Of a stretch of 64,000 nt of DNA, positions 34,704 to 42,174 are shown piece by piece (position 1 is the first letter of the stretch; every line of letters begins with the position of its first letter). The position numbers and the translations under genes were made by a program. The notes beneath the pieces were generated by a model. The model was not told the DNA's origin. It saw only the letters and a program-made list of their open reading frames with translations, and searched no databases. The DNA is from CAZKXX01 sp964556705 (GTDB lineage: Bacteria; Acidobacteriota; Terriglobia; UBA7540), in assembly GCA_964556705.1 (NCBI GenBank), contig CAZKXX010000002.1:1-64000 (forward strand), in the 5' to 3' direction.

Positions 34704-35432
34704 TTACGTGAGTTTTCGGAAGTACTCCTCCACTCGCTTCAGATCCTCCTCCGTATCCACCCCGATCGTATCCTGCGTGGTCTCAACCACGGCGATCGAA
34801 ATCCCGTTTTCGAGGAAGCGGAGCTGCTCGAGCTTTTCGGTCTGTTCGAGTTCGGAAGGCTTGAGCGTGCTGAAGCGGCGGAGCGCCTCGGCGCGATAGG
34901 CGTAAAGCCCCAGATGCTTGTACCAGCGCGCGCGGCCGGTGGAGTCGCGGTCGTGAGGAATCACGGCGCGGGAGAAGTACAGCGCGCGGCCTTCGACGTC
35001 GGTGACGACCTTGACGACATTCGGGTCGCGAGCCTCTTCCGGCTTGATGCGGATTTTGAGCGTTGAGACCTGGGTGTCCGGGCGGCGCTGGAAGGGGCGG
35101 ACGAGGAGATCGATGTGCGCCGGCGTCACCATGGGCTCGTCACCCTGGATGTTCACGTAAACGTCCGCGGGTTCGCGGTCCATGACCTCAACCAGGCGGT
35201 CCGTGCCGGAACGGTGGCCGGCGGAAGTGCGCACGGTGGGAATCCCCAGCTCGCGGCAGACGGAAAGAATTTCGCGCGAATCGGTGGCCACGGTGACACG
35301 CGTCAGGCTTTTGGCCAAGTGGGCGCGCTCGTAAACCCAGGCGACCATGGGTTTTCCGCAAATCTCCCGCAGCGCTTTGCGCGGCAGGCGAGTGGACTCG
35401 AGCCGGGCGGGGATGATGCCGAGAATCTTCAT
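34704..35432 (-). CDS. kdsB: 3-deoxy-manno-octulosonate cytidylyltransferase
   Basis: A 242-aa enzyme that activates Kdo with CTP to form CMP-Kdo for lipid A-core assembly. The N terminus has the nucleotide-binding motif (IIPARLESTRLPRKALREICGKPMV), followed by ATDSREI and the Mg-binding NIQGDEPM segment. Full length. It supports a Gram-negative outer membrane with lipopolysaccharide. It is the sole LPS gene in the window. Confidence 0.95.
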   Translation of the reverse strand: MKILGIIPARLESTRLPRKALREICGKPMVAWVYERAHLAKSLTRVTVATDSREILSVCRELGIPTVRTSAGHRSGTDRLVEVMDREPADVYVNIQGDEPMVTPAHIDLLVRPFQRRPDTQVSTLKIRIKPEEARDPNVVKVVTDVEGRALYFSRAVIPHDRDSTGRARWYKHLGLYAYRAEALRRFSTLKPSELEQTEKLEQLRFLENGISIAVVETTQDTIGVDTEEDLKRVEEYFRKLT

Positions 35433-35554
35433 TTCATTGTCCGTCTGGCGCGGCGCCGCCCCGCGGCGACCGGCGACCCGGGATTTCAGATGGACCCAGG
35501 AAAAGGCGCGGACTCCGCTTCAGCGGGAGCAAGCCGGGATTATACTCTCGAAGT

Positions 35555-36574
35555 ATGGCCCGGCGCGGATTTCCGGTTGGCAAGCTGCCGCCACGCTTTC
35601 TGGAGACTCTGCTCTCGCGGATTAAGCCCCGCCAGGGTTCGGGCGTGGTCCTCGGGCCGCGGTTCGGGGAAGACGCGGCGGTGCTCGACGCCGGCTCGAA
35701 CTACCTGGTTGCGAAGTCCGACCCCATCACCTTCACCGCTGAGCATATCGGCTGGTACGCCGTGAACGTCAACGCCAACGATGTGGCGACGCTGGGAGCG
35801 CGGCCGCGATGGTTTCTCGCCACCGTGTTGCTTCCCGAGCGCGGGGCGACGAGGGCGCTGGCGCGGCAAATCTTCGCCGACATTCGGCGCGCCTGCGCCG
35901 CGCTCGGCGTGGAACTTGTCGGCGGGCATACAGAAGTCACTTCGGGGCTCGACCGCCCCATCGTGGCCGGACACCTGCTGGGGGAAGTTGAGAAATCGAA
36001 ACTGCTTCGCAAAGAGCGGCAGCGGCCCGGCGATATCGTGTTGCTGACCAAGGGCCTCGCGCTCGAAGGGACGGCGATCCTGGCTCGCGAGCGGCGCCGC
36101 GAGCTGGCGGCAAAGCTCGGAAGCAGGCTGGTTCGCCGCGCGGAGCGTCTCCTTTGGCGTCCCGGCATCAGCGTCGTGCGGGACGCAGAGGTGGCGATGA
36201 AGGCCGGGAACATCCACGCGATGCACGACCCGACCGAAGGAGGCCTGCTTTCAGGCCTTTACGAACTTGCCCGGGCCGGAAATGTGGGATTGCGGGTCTG
36301 GAAGGACCGCGTTCCGGTCCTCGAAGAGACGCTCGCGTTCCGTCAAGTGCTTCGCTTCGACCCGTTTGCGTTGATCGCCTCCGGCGCGTTGCTGATCGTC
36401 GCGAGCCGGCGTTCGGCTCGCAAGGTGTTGAAAGCGCTTGGGCGGGCGGGAATTCCCGCCGCCGCGATCGGTGAAATCCGCCCGGCTCGCGAAGGTTTGG
36501 CGCTTGAAGAGGACGGTCGCCTCCATCCGCTGCGCGCTCCGGAGCGCGATGAAATTGCGCGAATGACTTCGTGA
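35555..36574 (+). CDS. HypE-like AIR-synthase-family protein
   Basis: A 339-aa protein of the PurM/AIR-synthase fold, the same superfamily as SelD, ThiL and HypE. GEDAAVLDAG and VNVNANDVATLGARPRW match the ATP-binding N half; GGHTEV and HDPTEGGLLSGLYELA match HypE-like members. HypE's terminal cysteine motif (PRIC) is absent, as the protein ends MTS, so it is not a hydrogenase-maturation carbamoyl dehydratase. Probable ATP-using enzyme of unknown substrate. TATACT at 35541-35546 ends eight bases before ATG, suggesting an almost leaderless mRNA. Confidence 0.8.
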   Translation: MARRGFPVGKLPPRFLETLLSRIKPRQGSGVVLGPRFGEDAAVLDAGSNYLVAKSDPITFTAEHIGWYAVNVNANDVATLGARPRWFLATVLLPERGATRALARQIFADIRRACAALGVELVGGHTEVTSGLDRPIVAGHLLGEVEKSKLLRKERQRPGDIVLLTKGLALEGTAILARERRRELAAKLGSRLVRRAERLLWRPGISVVRDAEVAMKAGNIHAMHDPTEGGLLSGLYELARAGNVGLRVWKDRVPVLEETLAFRQVLRFDPFALIASGALLIVASRRSARKVLKALGRAGIPAAAIGEIRPAREGLALEEDGRLHPLRAPERDEIARMTS

Positions 36575-36605
36575 AGATTTTTTTTCGCGCGCGCGGCGGC
36601 AATGG

Positions 36606-36634
36606 TTGGCGAGAAAATTTTTTTGTGTTATAGT
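36606..36634 (+). promoter_or_regulatory. Candidate dnaA promoter
   Basis: TTGGCG (36606-36611) and TATAGT (36629-36634) are separated by 17 bases, with an A/T tract in between. This is the best promoter in the 267-base gap before dnaA and implies a leader of about 200 bases. No convincing consensus DnaA boxes lie in the leader. Confidence 0.6.
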
Positions 36635-36841
36635 TTCGCTTCGTCCGGGTTGACCGGGAAGTGCGACGCAAACCCGTCGGCACGTTTTCAACTCAACCGA
36701 GCCGGAGTTCTTCGAAATTCAACGTCGTGAATGCCTGTGGCTTCCCGCGGAGGCCTGAGGCTCCGCCGCGACGAGGTGTTGTCTTCGAGTCGAAAGCGCG
36801 CCGGCGCCGGAAATTGAAACTCTCCTCTTTCCTCGACGCCC

Positions 36842-38164
36842 ATGAACGCCTGGCACGAGATCCTCAATTACCTCAAGACCCGGGTCAATCCTCAGAGTTA
36901 CCAGACGTGGCTGCGTCCGACGCGCCTGAGCCATTCGGCGAACGGAACGATCTTCGTCCGCGTGCCGAACGCGGAATTCCAGGAGTGGATCGAGGAGCAT
37001 TACAGCAGCCTGATCGGGCAGGCGCTGGGCGACCTGCGCCTGGGCTTTCAGGGCGTATCCTACATCCTGGAAGAGAAGTCTGCGGCCAAGGAGCCGGCCA
37101 ACGGAGAGGCAAAAGTGGTGCAGGCGAAGCTCGACTTCAACTCGGTGGACCATCAACTGAATCCCCGTTACACGTTTGAGAGTTTCGTCGTCGGCTCCTG
37201 CAACCAGTTCGCGCATGCGGCGGCGCGCGCCGTGGCGGAATCGCCTTCCAAGGCCTACAACCCGCTGTTCCTCTACGGCGGCGTGGGCCTGGGGAAGACT
37301 CACCTCATGCAGGCGGTCGGGCACGCCATCAAGAAGAACTGGAAGGAGATGCGCCTCGCCTACGTTTCCTCCGAGCGGTTCACGAACGAAGTGATCAATT
37401 CGCTGCGCTACGACCGGATGTTTTCCTTCCGCGAAAAATACCGGAACGTGGACGTCCTACTCATGGACGACATTGAGTTTATCGCCGGCAAGGAACGGAC
37501 TCAAGAAGAGTTCTTTCACACCTTCAACGCGCTGTACGAGGCGCAGAAGCAGGTGGTCATCTCGAGCGATTGCCCGCCGAAGGAAATCCCCGGGTTGGAG
37601 GACCGCCTCCGCTCGCGGTTCGCGTGGGGCCTGACCGCGGACCTTCAGTCGCCCGACCTCGAGACGAAGGTGGCGATCCTTGCGAAGAAGGCGGACGCGC
37701 AGGGGGTGAAGCTTCCCGACAGCGTGGGGCTGTTCATCGCGACCAAGATCAAATCGAGCGTCCGCGACCTGGAAGGCGCGCTGACGCGGCTGGTGGCGTA
37801 CTGCTCGCTGACCGGCGCGGAAATCTCGCTGCCCATGGCTCAGCAGGTGCTCAAGAACCTTGTGGATCTGGAGGAGCGGCGCGTCTCGATTGAGAACATC
37901 CAGCGGGCTGTGTGCCAGGAGTTCGGCCTGAGTGTCTCGCAGCTCAAGGCCAAGAATAACAGCCGCGCCGTGGCCTATCCGAGGCAGGTCGCGATGTTCC
38001 TCGCCAAGGAAATGACCACCGCGTCGCTGCCACAGATCGGGAGGGAATTCGGCGGCAAGCATCACACAACCGTGCTTCATTCCATCAACAAGATTTCCGA
38101 ACAGCGGCAGAATGACCGGGAATTAAACAGGCTTATCAACAAGCTAAGTGACTCTCTGCGTTAG
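36842..38164 (+). CDS. dnaA: Chromosomal replication initiator DnaA
   Basis: A 440-aa initiator ATPase. Domain I (WHEILNYLKTRVNPQSYQTWL) binds partners; domain III has Walker A GGVGLGKTHL near residue 145 and Walker B LLMDDIEFIAGKERTQEEFF; domain IV ends with the DNA-binding signature FGGKHHTTVLHSINKI. The Walker B region reads DDIEF where DDIQF is common. It opens the origin and regulates its own gene. It begins the dnaA-dnaN-gyrB-gyrA cluster. Confidence 0.98.
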   Translation: MNAWHEILNYLKTRVNPQSYQTWLRPTRLSHSANGTIFVRVPNAEFQEWIEEHYSSLIGQALGDLRLGFQGVSYILEEKSAAKEPANGEAKVVQAKLDFNSVDHQLNPRYTFESFVVGSCNQFAHAAARAVAESPSKAYNPLFLYGGVGLGKTHLMQAVGHAIKKNWKEMRLAYVSSERFTNEVINSLRYDRMFSFREKYRNVDVLLMDDIEFIAGKERTQEEFFHTFNALYEAQKQVVISSDCPPKEIPGLEDRLRSRFAWGLTADLQSPDLETKVAILAKKADAQGVKLPDSVGLFIATKIKSSVRDLEGALTRLVAYCSLTGAEISLPMAQQVLKNLVDLEERRVSIENIQRAVCQEFGLSVSQLKAKNNSRAVAYPRQVAMFLAKEMTTASLPQIGREFGGKHHTTVLHSINKISEQRQNDRELNRLINKLSDSLR

Positions 38165-38346
38165 GTTTAGACACGATTTTATCACTTTCGGCGGGAACTT
38201 GAATTGTGATCCAAAAGCGGCGGCCAAGTTTCCCACAGACGAGCAGGAAAGGGGGTTGGAAATTCACTTCCCATCCAACCTCCAAATCTTTGCAAATCAG
38301 GAATTTGAAAGGTTTTCCACAAATCCACAAACTCTACTGCTAAAAT
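38133..38346 (+). other. oriC: Candidate replication origin between dnaA and dnaN
   Basis: The 205-base gap is much richer in A/T than its surroundings and carries degenerate DnaA boxes relative to TTATCCACA: TTATCAACA (38133-38141, in the dnaA 3' end), TTTCCCACA (38229-38237), TTTTCCACA (38313-38321) and AAATCCACA (38321-38329). None is perfect. Context (dnaA-dnaN) and composition support an origin, but the box count is modest. Confidence 0.55.
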
Positions 38347-38360
38347 ACTTCTGATAGGAT
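38338..38360 (+). promoter_or_regulatory. Two overlapping -10 candidates for dnaN
   Basis: TGC TAAAAT (38338-38346) and TGA TAGGAT (38352-38360) both fit extended -10 elements. The second ends nine bases before the dnaN ATG, so a transcript from it would have almost no leader. They let dnaN be expressed independently of dnaA. Confidence 0.5.
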
Positions 38361-38369
38361 CTTAATTGT

Positions 38370-39485
38370 ATGGAATTCACCGTAAAGAAGTCTGACCTGC
38401 TCCGCGAATTGAACCTGACGCAGGGCGTGGTCGAAAAGAAAACCACGATTCCCATCCTTTCAAACCTGCTGCTTGAAACGGAGGGCTCGCGGGTACGGAT
38501 CAGCGCCACAGATCTGGAATTGGGATTGAAATCGGGCTGCCCGGCCAAGGTGAAAAAAGAAGGCGCGGGAACCGTCCCGGCGAAGCGGCTGCTCGAAATT
38601 GTTCGGTCGCTCCCCGAAGCGGATATCCGTTTCAAGTTTCTCGAAAACCACTGGGTCCAGCTCACGTGCGAGCGGTCGTCGTTCAAGCTCGTGGGCATGG
38701 CACGGGATAATTTTCCCGCCCTCGCGTCGGTCCCGAAGGCGCTGGCGTCACTTCCTGCCTCCACGCTGACCGGAATGGTCGAGAAGACGATCTTCGCGAT
38801 TTCCAACGAAGAGTCCCGCTACACACTCAACGGTGCGCTGCTGATTTTGAAAGCGGACAGCGCGGCGATGGTGGCGACGGACGGGCATCGCCTGGCGTTA
38901 ATCGAACGCCAGTCTCCGGTCAGCGGGGTGAGCACTGAACTGCGGTTGCTGATTCCCAAGAAAGCCATGGCGGAACTGATCCGTCTGCTGGCCGAGGTGG
39001 AAGAAGACACTGCGGTGGAGGTCGGGAGAGACGAGAGCCACCTATTTTTCACCGTGGGCGAACGACTGCTGATTTGCCGCATGCTGACGGGGCAGTTCCC
39101 GAATTACGAAGCGGTGCTGCCTCGGGAGAACACGAGGATTGTGGAACTCGAACGCGTGGCGATGACCGAGGCCATCAAGCGAGTAGCGCTGCTGGCGGAC
39201 GAACGTTCGCGCGCGGTGCGCATTCAGCTTGACAAGGGGAAGATTGAGATTTCATCTTCCAGCGGCGAGTACGGTGAAGCGCACGAAACACTCGACGCCG
39301 AGTACCAGGGTGAGGCCCTGCAGATTGGATTCAATTACCAGTATCTGCTCGATTTCCTGAACGTGCTCAGCGACGGCGGAAAGGTTCGCCTGGAGCTGAA
39401 GGACGAGCAGAGCGCCGGCCAGCTCCGGCCGAGCGGAGAGGAACCTTACCTCTACCGATACGTCGTGATGCCGATGCGGATCTGA
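38370..39485 (+). CDS. dnaN: DNA polymerase III sliding clamp (beta subunit)
   Basis: A 371-aa clamp, the normal length for three repeated domains. It begins MEFTVKKSDLLRELNLTQGVV and ends with the typical PMRI C terminus (YRYVVMPMRI), which forms part of the partner-binding pocket. The ring holds the polymerase on DNA. The usual neighbour recF does not follow; gyrB comes instead, after a terminator-like hairpin. Confidence 0.97.
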   Translation: MEFTVKKSDLLRELNLTQGVVEKKTTIPILSNLLLETEGSRVRISATDLELGLKSGCPAKVKKEGAGTVPAKRLLEIVRSLPEADIRFKFLENHWVQLTCERSSFKLVGMARDNFPALASVPKALASLPASTLTGMVEKTIFAISNEESRYTLNGALLILKADSAAMVATDGHRLALIERQSPVSGVSTELRLLIPKKAMAELIRLLAEVEEDTAVEVGRDESHLFFTVGERLLICRMLTGQFPNYEAVLPRENTRIVELERVAMTEAIKRVALLADERSRAVRIQLDKGKIEISSSSGEYGEAHETLDAEYQGEALQIGFNYQYLLDFLNVLSDGGKVRLELKDEQSAGQLRPSGEEPYLYRYVVMPMRI

Positions 39486-39559
39486 GGACGGGATCGGCCC
39501 AGCGGCAGGAGGAGACGAAGTTCTGAAGGGTAAGACGACCAGTTCAAGGTACCCGCGAG

Positions 39560-39594
39560 GCCGACGGGGATTGTTTTTGCCTGTCGGCTTTTTT
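39560..39594 (+). terminator. Intrinsic terminator between dnaN and gyrB
   Basis: GCCGAC (39560-39565) pairs with GTCGGC (39583-39588), extendable by about three pairs with one wobble, followed by six T residues (39589-39594). It should end the dnaN transcript. gyrB starts 38 bases later, so gyrB needs a promoter in or after this region, or readthrough. Confidence 0.75.
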
Positions 39595-39632
39595 GTGTCT
39601 GACGAAGCCTGGCGAGGAGGTCTTTAAAGCGC

Positions 39633-42068
39633 GTGGCGAAGCTGAAAGAGGTTAACAGCCCGGCCGACAAGACGGCCGAGGCCTACGACGCCGAAAGTAT
39701 CAAGGTCCTCGGTGATCTGGAAGCGGTGCGCAAGCGCCCGGCGATGTATATCGGCTCGACGGGCCAGACGGGATTGCACCACCTGGTCTGGGAAGTCGTG
39801 GACAATGCCGTGGACGAAGCGCTGGCGGGCTATTGCGACAAGATCGACGTTACCGTCCACACCGACAACTCGGTAACGGTTGTGGACAACGGCCGCGGGA
39901 TTCCCGTCGATCTCCACAAAGAGGAGGGCAAGTCCGCGGCGGAAGTGGTGATGACGGTCCTTCACGCCGGTGGGAAGTTTGATACGAAGAGCTACAAGGT
40001 CTCCGGCGGCCTGCACGGCGTGGGCGTCTCGGTGGTGAACGCCCTGTCGGAATGGCTGGACCTGGAAATCTGGCGCGAGGCCGGCAAAGAAGAGACGCGT
40101 TATACCTGGGAGCAGTCCTACGAACGCGGCAAGCCGCTTGGCGCGCTGAAGCGCGCGGGGAAGACGACGCGACGGGGAACGAAGGTTACCTTCCGGCCCG
40201 ACCCCGAGATTTTTGACTCCATCGAGTTTAATTACGACACACTGGCTCAGCGCCTGCGCGAACTCGCTTTCCTGAACAAAGGCCTGACGATCCGGCTGAA
40301 GGACGAGCGGACGAACAAGGAATCGGAATTCCGCTACAACGGCGGGATCGCGGAATTCGTCAAACATCTCAACAAGAACAAGGACGTGCTGCACGCGACG
40401 CCCATTTACGCCGAGGCGGACCGCGAAAAGCTGCACATCGAATTCGCCGTCCAGTACAACGACGCCTACGCGGAAACGGTCTTCTCGTTCGCGAACAATA
40501 TCAACACCGTGGACGGGGGCACGCACCTTTCCGGATTCCGCTCGGCGCTGACGCGCGCGATCAACCAGTTCGGGCAGAACCAGGGGCTCTTCAAGGACGT
40601 GAAGGAAAACCTTCAGGGCGAGGATGTGCGCGAAGGATTGGTCGCCGTCATCAGCGTCAAGCTGCCGCAGCCGCAGTTCGAGGGGCAGACGAAGGGCAGG
40701 CTCAACAGCGATATCCAGAGCACCGTGGCGAGCTTTGTTTACGAGAAGCTCATGGAGGCTTTCGAGAAAAACCCCACGATGGGGCGCAAGATCTGCGCCA
40801 AGGCGATCGACGCGTCGCGCGCGCGCGAAGCCGCTCGCAAGGCGCGCGAGTTGACTCGACGCAAGGGCGCGCTCGATTCCGGAGGGCTTCCGGGCAAGCT
40901 TGCCGACTGCCAGGAAAAAGACCCGCTGCGCTGCGAACTGTTCCTCGTCGAGGGCGATTCGGCCGGCGGCAGCGCCAAGCAGGGGCGCGACCGCCGCTAC
41001 CAGGCCATCCTTCCGCTGCGCGGAAAAATTCTCAACGTCGAGAAAGCGCGCATCGACAAAATGCTTTCGCACGACGAAATCCGCGCGCTCATCACCGCGC
41101 TCGGCACGGGCATCGGCAAGGACGATTTCGACGTCTCGAAACTCCGCTATTCGAAGATCATCATCATGACCGACGCCGACGTGGACGGCTCGCACATCCG
41201 CACACTGCTCCTGACGTTCTTCTTCCGGCAGATGAGGGAACTCGTCGAGCGCGGGCACGTTTACATCGCCCAGCCGCCCCTCTACCTGATCCGGAAAGGC
41301 AAAAGCGTGAAATACATCCGCGACGAGAAAGAATTCCGGCGCGAGGTGATGCGCCGCGCCACGGAAGACCACGCAGTCGAGGCGGGCGACGGGAAAGCGA
41401 AAGTCCGTCTCGCCGGCGGCGAGCTGACGAACTTCCTGATGGCGCTGGCCGAGTACAACGAGATCTTCGCGAAGCTCGAGAAGCGCGCGGGCGACCGGCG
41501 GCCCGTCGCGGCGATGCTCGCGGCCGAGCTCGGAAAGAAGATGGAGTTCGAGTCGAAGACCAAACTCGAGCAGGTGGCGAAAGAACTGAAGGGGCAGGGC
41601 TTTAAGTCATCGCTCAAGATGGACGAAGAACACGGCCTCTACACGCTGACCGTTTCCAACGACAAACTCGGTGAAATCGTCATCGGCTGGGAGCTGGCCG
41701 GCAGCGCCGATTACCGGCGGTTGCTCGAACTCCATCGCCGCGTCAGCCCGTACGACAAGCCGCCCTTCGTCATCTCCTCCAACGGCACCGAGGTGAAAGT
41801 CGAAGACCGCGAAGAATTGCTCGAACACGTGATGACGCTGGGGAAGAAATCGTTCACCGTGCAGCGCTTCAAGGGGCTGGGCGAGATGAACCCGCACCAG
41901 CTCTGGGAAACCACTATGGACGCCGAACAGCGCACACTGCTCCAGGTGCGCGCGGACGATTTCGAGGCCGCGAACGACATCTTCACGATCCTGATGGGCG
42001 ACGCGGTCGAGCCCCGCCGCCAGTTCATCGAGCAGAACGCGCTGGACGTGAAGAACCTGGATATCTAA
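39633..42068 (+). CDS. gyrB: DNA gyrase subunit B
   Basis: An 811-aa ATPase subunit. GHKL motifs: EVVDNAVDEAL, VVDNGRGIPVD and GGLHGVGVSVVNALS. TOPRIM motifs: LVEGDSAGGSAKQGRDR and DADVDGSHIRTLLL, whose acidic residues bind Mg. The C terminus QRFKGLGEMNP contacts GyrA. The long insert before the last TOPRIM part is typical of Gram-negative GyrB. The start is GTG 39633 with GAGGAGG about twelve bases upstream. Confidence 0.98.
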   Translation: MAKLKEVNSPADKTAEAYDAESIKVLGDLEAVRKRPAMYIGSTGQTGLHHLVWEVVDNAVDEALAGYCDKIDVTVHTDNSVTVVDNGRGIPVDLHKEEGKSAAEVVMTVLHAGGKFDTKSYKVSGGLHGVGVSVVNALSEWLDLEIWREAGKEETRYTWEQSYERGKPLGALKRAGKTTRRGTKVTFRPDPEIFDSIEFNYDTLAQRLRELAFLNKGLTIRLKDERTNKESEFRYNGGIAEFVKHLNKNKDVLHATPIYAEADREKLHIEFAVQYNDAYAETVFSFANNINTVDGGTHLSGFRSALTRAINQFGQNQGLFKDVKENLQGEDVREGLVAVISVKLPQPQFEGQTKGRLNSDIQSTVASFVYEKLMEAFEKNPTMGRKICAKAIDASRAREAARKARELTRRKGALDSGGLPGKLADCQEKDPLRCELFLVEGDSAGGSAKQGRDRRYQAILPLRGKILNVEKARIDKMLSHDEIRALITALGTGIGKDDFDVSKLRYSKIIIMTDADVDGSHIRTLLLTFFFRQMRELVERGHVYIAQPPLYLIRKGKSVKYIRDEKEFRREVMRRATEDHAVEAGDGKAKVRLAGGELTNFLMALAEYNEIFAKLEKRAGDRRPVAAMLAAELGKKMEFESKTKLEQVAKELKGQGFKSSLKMDEEHGLYTLTVSNDKLGEIVIGWELAGSADYRRLLELHRRVSPYDKPPFVISSNGTEVKVEDREELLEHVMTLGKKSFTVQRFKGLGEMNPHQLWETTMDAEQRTLLQVRADDFEAANDIFTILMGDAVEPRRQFIEQNALDVKNLDI

Positions 42069-42174
42069 CCTGCGTGGCGAAATCAAGAACCGCCGAGACG
42101 AGCATAGCCGCGTCCCTCTGAGCCCAAGGGTGCGGCCACGGCTCGGCTGAGGAAAGCGGAAAGGAAAGCGATTC

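Noticed and set aside
35555..36574. Calling the AIR-synthase protein HypE or ThiL
   Set aside because: No C-terminal PRIC cysteine, no hyp genes nearby, and ThiL-specific motifs are not evident.
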